From Acidobacteriota bacterium (GTDB lineage Bacteria; Acidobacteriota; Terriglobia; UBA7540): a DNA stretch of 14,603 nt. The stretch lies in assembly GCA_021827245.1 (NCBI GenBank), contig JAKAWN010000145.1, positions 1 through 14,603 on the forward strand. The letters are read 5' to 3'. The translations under genes were made by a program, and so were the position numbers. This document shows, piece after piece, positions 6,833 through 13,947 of this stretch; the stretch's first letter is position 1; each line of letters begins with the position of its first letter. The notes below the pieces were generated by a model. That model ran no database searches. It was not told where the DNA came from and worked only from the letters and a program-made list of their open reading frames with translations.

Positions 6833-7507
6833 TCAAGCGGAGCCAAACGGCAGGCGGGGAGACAAGAAATCCTTCACGGGCTGGTAGGTGCGGCGGTGTT
6901 CGGGACAGGGGCCGTAGCGGGCCAGGGCTTCCAGATGGTCTCGCGTTCCGTAACCTTTGTTTCGAGCGAGGCAATACTGGGGGTATTGCTGGTCGAGCCG
7001 GTCAAGGTGCTCGTCGCGGCTGACTTTGGCCAGGATGGAGGCAGCCGCAATCGACACCGAGCGAGCGTCACCGTGAATGAGCGGCCAGTAAGGGATGGCG
7101 AAGCCGGGCTTCCGGCCATTCTGCAGCGGCATGGCGTCCGCCAGCACAAACTGCGGCTGCGGCTGAAGCGCCAGCAGGGCTCGGATCATCGCCTGGCGCG
7201 TTGCCTCATACACATTCAGTTCATCAACTTCCCGGGCAGGGACTGCGATCACCTGGCAGGCCAGCGCTTTTTCTCGAATTTCGGTGGCAAAGCTGGAACG
7301 GGCCGGGGCGGAAAGTTTCTTGGAATCATTCAGTCCGGGAATGGGCCGCGCCGGGTCCAGGATGACCGCCGCGACATACAAGGGGCCGAGGAGCGACCCG
7401 CGGCCCGCTTCATCGGTGCCGGCAACCAGTTTCAATCCCCGGCAGGACAGGCAGGACTCAAGTCGCGAGGAACATTCCAAGTCTCCGGGATCGCGCAGTC
7501 GCGGCAT
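6833..7507 (-). CDS. rnhB: Ribonuclease HII
   Basis: RNase HII removes ribonucleotides misincorporated in DNA and degrades RNA in hybrids. The protein has 224 residues, normal length. The active-site set is present: TDEAGRG (31-37, Asp32 and Glu33), LNDSKKL (59-65), VLADAM (121-126, Asp124) and GDARSVSIAAASILAKVSRD (146-165, Asp147). The C-terminal RNKGYGTRDH (182-191) and GPCPEHRRTY (199-208) complete the family pattern. The residue after DEAGRG is Ser, where Pro is usual. The ATG at 7507 lacks a strong ribosome-binding site, and I see no better in-frame start upstream. It is the last gene of the ffh-rpsP-trmD-rplS run, 82 bases after rplS; rnhB next to rplS is a common arrangement. Confidence 0.95.
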   Translation of the reverse strand: MPRLRDPGDLECSSRLESCLSCRGLKLVAGTDEAGRGSLLGPLYVAAVILDPARPIPGLNDSKKLSAPARSSFATEIREKALACQVIAVPAREVDELNVYEATRQAMIRALLALQPQPQFVLADAMPLQNGRKPGFAIPYWPLIHGDARSVSIAAASILAKVSRDEHLDRLDQQYPQYCLARNKGYGTRDHLEALARYGPCPEHRRTYQPVKDFLSPRLPFGSA

Positions 7508-7589
7508 CGGATCGTTACCAGGAATTGAGATTCGTATGGCAGCCGGGAAACCTGCCGCTTGCTTGTGGCCGGCCCAATGATTTTGTCAA

Positions 7590-7946
7590 TCAGCCTTCGC
7601 GCTCGGATTGAGCTTCGCGGATGCGCGCCGCTTTGCCGCGCCGTGCGCGCAGATAGCTCAACTTGGCGCGCCGCACACGTCCTGACCGCACTCGCTCAAT
7701 TTTGTCGATGACGGGTGAATGCAAAGGGAAAATCCGCTCGACGCCATGGCCGAAAGAGACCTTGCGAACGGTGAAGGTGGAGTGGTTCTGAGCGCGGTGT
7801 TGTCCCATGACGGTTCCTTCAAACACCTGGATCCGCTCCTTGTCGCCTTCCTTGATCTTCACGTGCACACGCACGGTGTCACCCGCGTGAAAATGCGGGA
7901 TATCCTTCTTCAGTTGTTCCTGTTCGATCTTTTCAACGATACTCAT
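7590..7946 (-). CDS. rplS: Large ribosomal subunit protein bL19
   Basis: bL19 is a 50S protein near the interface with the small subunit. The protein is 118 residues from the chosen start, as expected. Family features are [19 protein letters not shown] at the N-terminus, [13 protein letters not shown], the [10 protein letters not shown] turn, [20 protein letters not shown] in the middle and RRAKLSYLR near the end, with a basic tail. I chose ATG 7946 because GGAG lies about ten bases upstream and known bL19 proteins begin at this point; a GTG three codons earlier has the site too close. It follows trmD by 79 bases, the classical rimM-trmD-rplS order. Confidence 0.97.
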   Translation of the reverse strand: MSIVEKIEQEQLKKDIPHFHAGDTVRVHVKIKEGDKERIQVFEGTVMGQHRAQNHSTFTVRKVSFGHGVERIFPLHSPVIDKIERVRSGRVRRAKLSYLRARRGKAARIREAQSEREG

Positions 7947-8025
7947 TGTGGTCACACTCCATCTTCATAAGAGTTAAAGTGATTTTTACTTGCGAATTGC
8001 CGGCTGTGGCCGCGGGATCAGGACT

Positions 8026-8820
8026 TCAGCTTCGCTGCGGCGAAACGGGCAGCCAGGCTGCCTGCTTCAAATCCTCCAGGACCTGCCGGTCTTCCTCGTC
8101 AAGCTGCAGATCGGCCAGCAGCTCCGGCCTTCTCCGCCATGTCTTTTCCAATGCGCGCCGCCGTCGCCAGCGGCGAATTTCTTCGTGATCGCCTGAAAGC
8201 AAAACCTCCGGCACCCGCATCCCCCTGAATTCCGCGGGCCGGGTGTAATGCGGGCAGTCAAGAAGCCGCCTCCCTGTTTCCCGACCGGGAACTCCTTCTT
8301 CGCCAAACGAATCCTGCACAGCGGATTCTTCATTACCAAGCACGCCGGGAATCAACCGGGTTACGCTTTCCATTACTACAGCGGCCGCCAGCTCACCGCC
8401 GCTTAAAACATAATCTCCGATGGACAACTCGTCGGTCACCAGGCCTTCCGCGATGCGCTCGTCCAGGCCTTCGTAGCGCCCACAGATCAGGACGATGTGG
8501 GAGTGCTGCGAAAGCTCTTCCACAATCGATTGCCGCAACAGGCGTCCCTGTGGCGACAGGAGAATAACCGGAACATCCCCCGACGACGAGGCAGCCCTGA
8601 TCGATTCCACAGCGCGGAAGACCGGCTCCGGCTTGAGAACCATTCCGGGGCCTCCCCCGAACGGGCGATCGTCCACCGTTCTGTGGCGATCCTCGGTGAA
8701 ATCGCGAAGATCGTGCAGGCGGATCGCCAGTTGGCCGCCAGCCAGGGCGCGCTTCAACACCCCCTGAGCCAGGATGCTCCCAAAAAAATCCGGGAAAATC
8801 GTCACGACATCAAATTGCAT
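8026..8820 (-). CDS. trmD: tRNA (guanine-N1)-methyltransferase
   Basis: TrmD methylates G37 of tRNAs that read CNN codons, using S-adenosylmethionine, and so prevents +1 frameshifting. The protein has 264 residues. The SPOUT trefoil-knot cofactor loops are LSPQGR (88-93), CGRYEGLDERI (113-123) and SIGDYVLSGGE (133-143). RLIPGVLGNEESAVQDSF (155-172) follows, with Asp170 at the position of the catalytic aspartate. CPHYTRPAEFRG (189-200) and the C-terminal helical tRNA-binding domain complete it. The N-terminus, MQFDVVTIFPDFF, is canonical. GGAGG upstream is about 14 bases from the ATG, which is long. The gene sits 42 bases after rimM. Confidence 0.97.
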   Translation of the reverse strand: MQFDVVTIFPDFFGSILAQGVLKRALAGGQLAIRLHDLRDFTEDRHRTVDDRPFGGGPGMVLKPEPVFRAVESIRAASSSGDVPVILLSPQGRLLRQSIVEELSQHSHIVLICGRYEGLDERIAEGLVTDELSIGDYVLSGGELAAAVVMESVTRLIPGVLGNEESAVQDSFGEEGVPGRETGRRLLDCPHYTRPAEFRGMRVPEVLLSGDHEEIRRWRRRRALEKTWRRRPELLADLQLDEEDRQVLEDLKQAAWLPVSPQRS

Positions 8821-8862
8821 TGCTTTGGGCGCATCCTCCGGCAGCCAACGCCGACCGAGTGT

Positions 8863-9402
8863 TCAAACTCCCTGTTCAAGATTCAGATCGAGCAGATCGT
8901 CCGGGGGCTCGATGACAATCACCTTGGCTTCAGGATCAACCAGTTTGCAGATGGCCTGCGCAAACGGGATCAGAACTTCGCGGGAATTGTCCGAAACATG
9001 GAGCAAATCGGTTCCTCCCGTGCGTTCGATCTCAGTTACAGTTCCTAAGTGCTTCCTTTCACCTTCGCTTTCGACAAGCACCTGGCAGCCGGTCAGTTCC
9101 CACAGGTAATATTGGTGGGCGGAAAGGGTGACTTTCTCTTCCTCCGGAATGAATACGTACTTCCCTCTCAGCGTTTCGGCATCGCTGATGGAATCGATGC
9201 CCGCAAACTTCAGAACAATCTTTCCCTTGTGAAGCCAGGTCTGCTCCACGGTCACAGGCTGCGGCTGGCTGGCGGCGTCACCAAGGAATGCCCGCTGAAG
9301 GCCCGCGAAACGAGAGGGGAAATCGGTCAGGATTTCCGCCAACACTTCGCCTTTGCGCCCCTGCGGACGCACAATGCGCGCGACGGCAATAAACTGCTGC
9401 AA
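8863..9402 (-). CDS. rimM: Ribosome maturation factor RimM
   Basis: RimM binds S19 and assists assembly of the 30S head. The protein has 179 residues. The N-terminal RimM beta-barrel spans about 5-85, beginning FIAVARIVRPQGRKGEV and ending near LRGKYVFIP. A PRC-barrel spans about 95-175, with YYLWELTGCQV (98-108), LIPFAQA (144-150) and VIVIEPPDDLLDL (161-173). The start appears to be TTG at 9402, with a GGAA seven bases upstream; an in-frame stop lies about 33 bases upstream and there is no ATG or GTG between. A seven-pair hairpin lies just upstream of the start, which may matter for its expression. It is placed between the KH protein gene and trmD as usual. Confidence 0.93.
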   Translation of the reverse strand: MQQFIAVARIVRPQGRKGEVLAEILTDFPSRFAGLQRAFLGDAASQPQPVTVEQTWLHKGKIVLKFAGIDSISDAETLRGKYVFIPEEEKVTLSAHQYYLWELTGCQVLVESEGERKHLGTVTEIERTGGTDLLHVSDNSREVLIPFAQAICKLVDPEAKVIVIEPPDDLLDLNLEQGV

Positions 9403-9430
9403 GTCACCGTTCCGAATGGTTGTGGTGATC

Positions 9431-9455
9431 CTTCGCTACGCTTGCCAAAGCGAAG
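9431..9455 (-). other. Hairpin in the leader of rimM
   Basis: CTTCGCT (9431-9437) and AGCGAAG (9449-9455) form a perfect seven-pair stem with an eleven-base loop. An alternative stem, CGCTT (9439-9443) with AAGCG (9448-9452), competes for the same bases. It lies in the 104-base gap before rimM, ending 28 bases before the TTG start, and has no T run, so it is not a standard terminator. Confidence 0.4.
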
Positions 9456-9506
9456 CAGAATCGCACTCGTGGTCCCGTTGCCAGCAAGAAGCGCGCGAAC
9501 CCCGCC

Positions 9507-9743
9507 CTACTCCAGTATCTCGAGGGTAAAACGCTTCTTCAGTTTCATCCCGGCAGCCCCCAGGATGGTCCGGATCGACCGGGCGGTTCGTCCCTGCTTG
9601 CCGATCACCTTTCCGAGGTCTGACGGATGGACCCGAAGCTCCAGAACCGTGATCTGTTCTCCTTCCACCGGCCGGACAGACACCTGGTCGGGATTATCCA
9701 CAAGCGCCTTAGCGATCGCCTCAATGAGATTCTTCATTTCCAC
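9507..9743 (-). CDS. khpA: KH-domain RNA-binding protein KhpA (YlqC family)
   Basis: This is a 78-residue protein made of one type II KH domain. In Firmicutes the homologue KhpA pairs with KhpB and affects cell elongation and RNA binding; its role in this organism is inferred. The [18 protein letters not shown] stretch carries the G-x-x-G RNA-binding loop (IGKQGR). The N-terminus [19 protein letters not shown] and the C-terminal [10 protein letters not shown] are typical. The start is GTG 9743, with AGGAGG six bases upstream; the ATG two codons later has poorer spacing. Its position between rpsP and rimM is the standard place for this gene in many phyla. Confidence 0.92.
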   Translation of the reverse strand: MEMKNLIEAIAKALVDNPDQVSVRPVEGEQITVLELRVHPSDLGKVIGKQGRTARSIRTILGAAGMKLKKRFTLEILE

Positions 9744-9862
9744 TTGGTCCCTCCTGCCGAACTGCGTTTTTTGCTCTAGCCCTGAAGAAAGAGTACTTGA
9801 GAAACCGAATGGTTGTTTCTGCGCCGCAGTGAGGCGAAACGGACGGACCTTCTGCTTTGTAT

Positions 9863-10096
9863 CTAGCCCGATTTCTTGAGAAGGCTCCGTACTGTCTCGG
9901 ACGGCTGCGCGCCCTGACCTAGCCAGTAATCCACACGGTCCCGTTTCAATTCCAGTTCCACGGGATGCCGCCGCGGGTTATAATGCCCGACGATTTCTAC
10001 AAATCCGCCATCACGTGCCTGATCCCGTTCAATAACAACCACCCTGTAACTCGGTTTCTTGTTAGCTCCTGTCCGAGCCAGCCGTATTCTTAACAA
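9863..10096 (-). CDS. rpsP: Small ribosomal subunit protein bS16
   Basis: bS16 is an early-binding 30S protein. The protein has 77 residues, at the short end of the family. [39 protein letters not shown] and [20 protein letters not shown] cover the whole conserved core. The C-terminal extension of many homologues is absent, which is common. The start is TTG 10096 with GGGAGGA just upstream at short spacing. It lies 125 bases after ffh and 119 bases before the KH gene, both on the same strand. Confidence 0.96.
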   Translation of the reverse strand: MLRIRLARTGANKKPSYRVVVIERDQARDGGFVEIVGHYNPRRHPVELELKRDRVDYWLGQGAQPSETVRSLLKKSG

Positions 10097-10221
10097 TCGT
10101 CCTCCCTACAAGCCAAATTGAAGTCGTGGCCAGGCCTCGATCGCCCGTGCCAACTATTTCTACTAGATAACAGAAAACTTGTCCCCGCCCGTTCTCGCTC
10201 CCTGGAACGTCAACTCCGAAC

Positions 10222-11577
10222 CTACGAACCCGGCCCTCCTAAACCTGCAGGCATCTTCAGGCGGCTCATTTGCTTTCCCAGCAGGCTGGTACTCATCGAT
10301 TTCATCATCTTCCTCATCTGGACGTACTGCTTCAGGACCTGATTGACCTGCTGGACTGTGGTTCCGCTGCCGCGCGCGATTCGTTTCCGGCGTTTCCCGT
10401 TGATGATGTCGTGACGCCGGCGTTCTTTCTCGGTCATGGAGTTGATGATCGCCTCAATCCTTATCAGTTCTTTTTCGTCGACCTGCACCTTTCCGACGTT
10501 CTTCAGCATGCCCACCTTCGGCAACATGCCGAGCATCTGGTCCAAAGGGCCGAGAGAACGCATCTGGGCGAGCTGGTCACGGAAGTCCGACAGCGTAAAC
10601 GAATCCGACTGAAGTTTCTGATGGACTTCCAGAGCCTTCTTCTTGTCAATCTTCTCTTCCGCTTTTTCGATCAACGACAGGATGTCGCCCATCCCCAGAA
10701 TTCGGGACACAATGCGATCCGGATAGAAAACCTCCAGGGCATCATATTTCTCACCGACGCCGATAAACTTGATCGGCTGGCCTGTCACGTGACGGATGCT
10801 CAGGGCGGCGCCACCTCGCGCGTCCCCATCGAGCTTGGTGAGGATGACGCCCGTTGCACCCAGCCGTTCGTGAAATTCCTGGGCACTCTTCACGGCATCC
10901 TGCCCAATCATGGCATCGGCAACCAGAAGAACTTCACTCGGGCGAAGGCTTGCGCGCAGCTCGGTGACTTCCTTCATCAGCGGCTCGTCAATGTGTAACC
11001 GGCCCGCTGTGTCGACAATCAGAACATCGTGGCCGCGATCAGCGGCATCTTTTCTTGCCGCAAGAGCGAGGTCGACCGGAGAACTGATTCCGTCACCTGC
11101 AAAACAGGGGATTCCAGTCGCCTGGGCAATAACCGCCAACTGCTCGCGCGCCGCAGGTCTGTAAACGTCAACCGAAACGAGTATCGGGCGTTTCTTTCTC
11201 TTGCTCAGCCAAAGGGCCAGTTTTCCGGAAGTCGTTGTCTTACCGGAACCCTGGAGTCCCACCATCAGCAGGACCGAGGGATATTCCTTTGAAAAAGTCA
11301 GGAGTGAGGCGTCACGTCCAAGGATGTCCACCAGTTCATCCCGGACAATGCGAACCACCTCCTGGGCCGGAGTAAATGTTGCTCCGATCTCCTCGCCCAG
11401 CGCCCGGACTCGCACCCTCTCAAGCAACGCCTTGACCACGTTGAAGTTGACGTCCGCTTCCAGCAGAGCCATCCGCACGTCACGCAAGGTTTCGTCAATC
11501 GCCTCCGGGCTCAGCGTTCCCCTTCCCCGAAGGTTCTTGAAGGCTTGCTGAAACTTATCTTGAAGAGACTCAAACAT
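10222..11577 (-). CDS. ffh: Signal recognition particle protein Ffh (SRP54)
   Basis: Ffh is the GTPase of the signal recognition particle. With the 4.5S RNA it captures hydrophobic signal sequences on ribosomes and delivers them to FtsY at the membrane. The protein has 451 residues, normal length. The N domain spans 1-90, with ALLEADVNFNVVK at 37-49. The G domain carries P-loop GLQGSGKTTT (107-116), DVYRPAAREQL (137-147), DTAGRLHID (189-197) and TKLDGDARGGAAL (247-259). The M domain (about 305-435) has methionine-rich finger-loop sequence around 340-360 and the RNA-binding GKRRKRIARGSGT (394-406). The ATG 11577 has GGGA a few bases upstream. A sigma-70-like promoter about 95-120 bases upstream suggests ffh heads the operon that runs to rnhB. 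The 4.5S RNA gene was not found in this window. Confidence 0.97.
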   Translation of the reverse strand: MFESLQDKFQQAFKNLRGRGTLSPEAIDETLRDVRMALLEADVNFNVVKALLERVRVRALGEEIGATFTPAQEVVRIVRDELVDILGRDASLLTFSKEYPSVLLMVGLQGSGKTTTSGKLALWLSKRKKRPILVSVDVYRPAAREQLAVIAQATGIPCFAGDGISSPVDLALAARKDAADRGHDVLIVDTAGRLHIDEPLMKEVTELRASLRPSEVLLVADAMIGQDAVKSAQEFHERLGATGVILTKLDGDARGGAALSIRHVTGQPIKFIGVGEKYDALEVFYPDRIVSRILGMGDILSLIEKAEEKIDKKKALEVHQKLQSDSFTLSDFRDQLAQMRSLGPLDQMLGMLPKVGMLKNVGKVQVDEKELIRIEAIINSMTEKERRRHDIINGKRRKRIARGSGTTVQQVNQVLKQYVQMRKMMKSMSTSLLGKQMSRLKMPAGLGGPGS

Positions 11578-11670
11578 CTACGTTCCCGCCTGTCGCCTCT
11601 GCGTTCCTCGCTCGTTCCCGCCTTCCATCCCCGGCGCCTGCCAATGGCGCGATGGAGGGTAAAATTATTA

Positions 11671-11699
11671 ATCTTATTTTACGCTACCCTTTCGGTCAA
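11671..11699 (-). promoter_or_regulatory. Promoter of the ffh-rpsP-trmD operon
   Basis: Read on the minus strand, TTGACC (11694-11699) is five of six bases of the -35 consensus. A 17-base spacer follows, then TAAGAT (11671-11676) as the -10 box (four of six). The start of transcription would be near 11664, leaving a leader of roughly 85 bases with a small GCGCC/GGCGC stem (11634-11650) and two copies of the 11-base AGGCGGGAACG (11613-11623 and 11581-11591). It is the best promoter match I found in the window. Confidence 0.6.
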
Positions 11700-11852
11700 G
11701 GAAAGCCTCCCCTTCAATTTCCCTATCTGCTTAGATGTAAAATGCTTAATGGATGACACGGTAAGGAATACAAATCCTGAAGAAAGTCTCCAGAAATCCA
11801 GGCTTGGGCCCTCCGTAAAGAGAAGAGACGACTCAAACCTGGGGTATGCGCC

Positions 11853-11858
11853 GGAGGG
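11853..11858 (+). promoter_or_regulatory. Shine-Dalgarno site that sets the metal ATPase start
   Basis: GGAGGG lies ten bases before GTG 11869. The in-frame ATG 11749 has no such site, and the frame upstream of it runs into the ffh leader and coding region, which argues against the longer versions. Confidence 0.5.
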
Positions 11859-11868
11859 CTATAACAAC

Positions 11869-13755
11869 GTGGAAATCTCGAACTCCAAGAAACTTCGGCC
11901 CGGCGTCAAAAAGCGCCATGTTTCACTGGAAAATGCCATCGCCGCCGTCGCAATCATTGGAATTGCGATCCATCTTGTCCTTCGATTTCTCCTGAAGTCT
12001 CCGCAATTCACGTATGACATTCCCCTGTTTGCCGCGCTGATCCTCGGCGGCACTCCTCTCGTTTACGGATTGGGCCTTAGAGTCCTCCGAAGGCAATTCG
12101 GCTCAGACCTGCTGGCCGGCATCTCAATCGTGGTCTCAGTCATTCTGGGTGAATATCTTGCCGGCACCCTGGTGGTTCTGATGCTATCCGGCGGCAATGT
12201 GCTTGAAGCATATGCCGTTCGCAGCGCGTCATCGGTGCTGGAGGCACTTGCCAAGCGCATGCCCAGCGTCGCGCACCGTAAGCAGGACGCCACCATCACC
12301 GATGTTCCGCTCGACGCAATCAGGATCGGCGATACGCTAGCTGTGTACCCTCATGAAATCTGCCCCGTTGACGGCGTCGTCATTGACGGCGAGGGGATCA
12401 TGGATGAGTCTTATCTGACCGGCGAGCCGTTCGAAATCTCCAAGACGCCGGGGGCCAGAGTCCTTTCCGGCGCCATCAACGGTGAATCGGCGCTTACCAT
12501 TAAGGCGGAAAAATTGCCTGTCGACTCCCGCTATGCACGCATCATGGCGGTGATGAAAACTGCGCAGGAAAACCGCCCGCGCATCCGCCGCCTTGGCGAC
12601 CAGTTAGGCGCATATTACACACCTGTTGCGGTAGCCCTGGCGCTCGGCGCATGGGCTTTCAGCGGAGAAGCCGTGCGTTTTCTCGCGGTGTTGGTGATCG
12701 CTACACCTTGCCCTCTGCTGATCGCCATTCCTGTCAGTATCATCGGCTCCATCTCTCTTGCAGCGCGTCGGGGCGTTGTGGTGAAAGACCCTTCGGTGCT
12801 GGAACAGCTCGACACTTGCCGAACCATCATCTTTGACAAGACCGGGACACTCACTTACGGCCTTCCGCGGCTGACCCAGCAAATCGTTGCCCCCAGGTTT
12901 GAGAGAGCACAAATCCTGGCGCTGGTGGCCAGTCTCGAGCAATACTCCAAGCATCCGCTGGCCAGAGCGATTCTTCAAGCCGCCCGAGGTGAAGGACTTC
13001 GCCTTATGCACGCCACCGAGATCAGCGAAGCCCCCGGTCGCGGTCTCCAGGGGATGGTGGAGGGCAGATCCATTCGCATCACCAGCCGAGCAGAGTTGAT
13101 AAAGGAGTTTGGAACAGCCGAATCAATCCTGCCCCCGGTTACGGGCGGATTAACTTGTGAAATTGCTCTCGAGGGAGTGTATGCCGCAACGTACGTCTTC
13201 CATGACGCGCCGCGTACAGAGAGCAAGTCATTCGTTCAGCATCTCGGCAAGAAACACGGCTTTGACAAGCTGATGCTCGTTTCCGGAGACAGGGAGAGCG
13301 AAGTCAAGTACTTAGCGGACCTGGTGGGAGTGAAAGAGGTATACGCTTCTCAAAACCCCGAAGAAAAAGTCGGGCTCGTTCGCCGGGCAACGGAAGAAGC
13401 CAAGACTCTGTTTCTGGGTGACGGCATCAATGACGCTCCGGCCCTCATGACCGCCTCGATCGGAATCGCTTTTGGGCATCACAGTGACATCACCACGGAA
13501 TCGGCAGGCGCCGTGATCATGGACACTTCCCTCGCGAAAGTTGATGAGTTCTTCCACATTGCCAGGCGCATGCGCTATATCGCGCTGCAGAGCGCGATTG
13601 GAGGAATGGTCTTGAGCGTCGTTGGAATGCTATTCGCCGCTGCGGGCTATCTGCCGCCTGTTGCGGGAGCGATCTGCCAGGAAGTTATCGACCTTTTCGC
13701 TATCCTTAATGCCATTCGGGCTGCTCTTCCGCCCAGGAATCTTATCGATTTCTGA
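11869..13755 (+). CDS. P1B-type heavy-metal-transporting ATPase with TPC motif
   Basis: This is a metal-exporting P-type ATPase of 628 residues from the GTG start. Eight hydrophobic segments fit the P1B layout: about 22-41, 49-69, 79-93, 95-109, 249-265, 268-294, 572-592 and 596-614. The actuator loop carries LTGEP (183-187), where Ser or Pro can follow TGE. The phosphorylation motif is DKTGTLT (Asp323), the nucleotide domain has the SKHP motif (His362), and the hinge is GDGINDAPAL (517-526). The transport motif in the sixth helix is TPCPLL (279-284) instead of CPC, SPC or CPH; TPC is known from less-studied P1B subgroups, one of which is linked to nickel and iron, so the ion is not assignable here. 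There is no N-terminal CxxC domain. An ATG at 11749 would add 40 polar residues. It is divergent from ffh, with no regulator gene nearby. Confidence 0.9.
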   Translation: MEISNSKKLRPGVKKRHVSLENAIAAVAIIGIAIHLVLRFLLKSPQFTYDIPLFAALILGGTPLVYGLGLRVLRRQFGSDLLAGISIVVSVILGEYLAGTLVVLMLSGGNVLEAYAVRSASSVLEALAKRMPSVAHRKQDATITDVPLDAIRIGDTLAVYPHEICPVDGVVIDGEGIMDESYLTGEPFEISKTPGARVLSGAINGESALTIKAEKLPVDSRYARIMAVMKTAQENRPRIRRLGDQLGAYYTPVAVALALGAWAFSGEAVRFLAVLVIATPCPLLIAIPVSIIGSISLAARRGVVVKDPSVLEQLDTCRTIIFDKTGTLTYGLPRLTQQIVAPRFERAQILALVASLEQYSKHPLARAILQAARGEGLRLMHATEISEAPGRGLQGMVEGRSIRITSRAELIKEFGTAESILPPVTGGLTCEIALEGVYAATYVFHDAPRTESKSFVQHLGKKHGFDKLMLVSGDRESEVKYLADLVGVKEVYASQNPEEKVGLVRRATEEAKTLFLGDGINDAPALMTASIGIAFGHHSDITTESAGAVIMDTSLAKVDEFFHIARRMRYIALQSAIGGMVLSVVGMLFAAAGYLPPVAGAICQEVIDLFAILNAIRAALPPRNLIDF

Positions 13756-13947
13756 ACGCTGAGGACGGACATGAGGGACTTTCGTTTGCGAATCAATGTC
13801 TCAAGAGCTGCAACACAGAGGGCACCGAGAAAGTCCAAGGGTTTCGTCTGAAGGCTTGTGACCCACAGAGAACACAGAGCCTTGATTCGGTTACAATCCG
13901 ACTATCATTCTACCCACTGCCTGCGAATGGATTTCAGTCCGGCGAAG
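13756..13947. repeat. CACAGAG-type repeats between convergent genes
   Basis: Two 16-base units lie 50 bases apart. CACAGAG-gg-CACCGAG (13814-13829) and CACAGAG-aa-CACAGAG (13864-13879) are each a pair of near-identical heptamers with a nine-base period. The second overlaps a weak AAGGCT/AGCCTT inverted repeat (13851-13883). Strings of this CACAGAG form occur widely between genes of unrelated environmental bacteria. No gene was seen here, and no clear terminator for either flanking gene. Confidence 0.5.

Noticed and set aside
6797..7528. Plus-strand open frame of 243 codons opposite rnhB
   Set aside because: It is antisense to rnhB, where all catalytic residues are in place; no independent protein signal.
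10270..10998. Plus-strand open frame of 242 codons inside ffh
   Set aside because: It is antisense to the M and G domains of ffh and its residues mirror ffh codon use, so it is a shadow.
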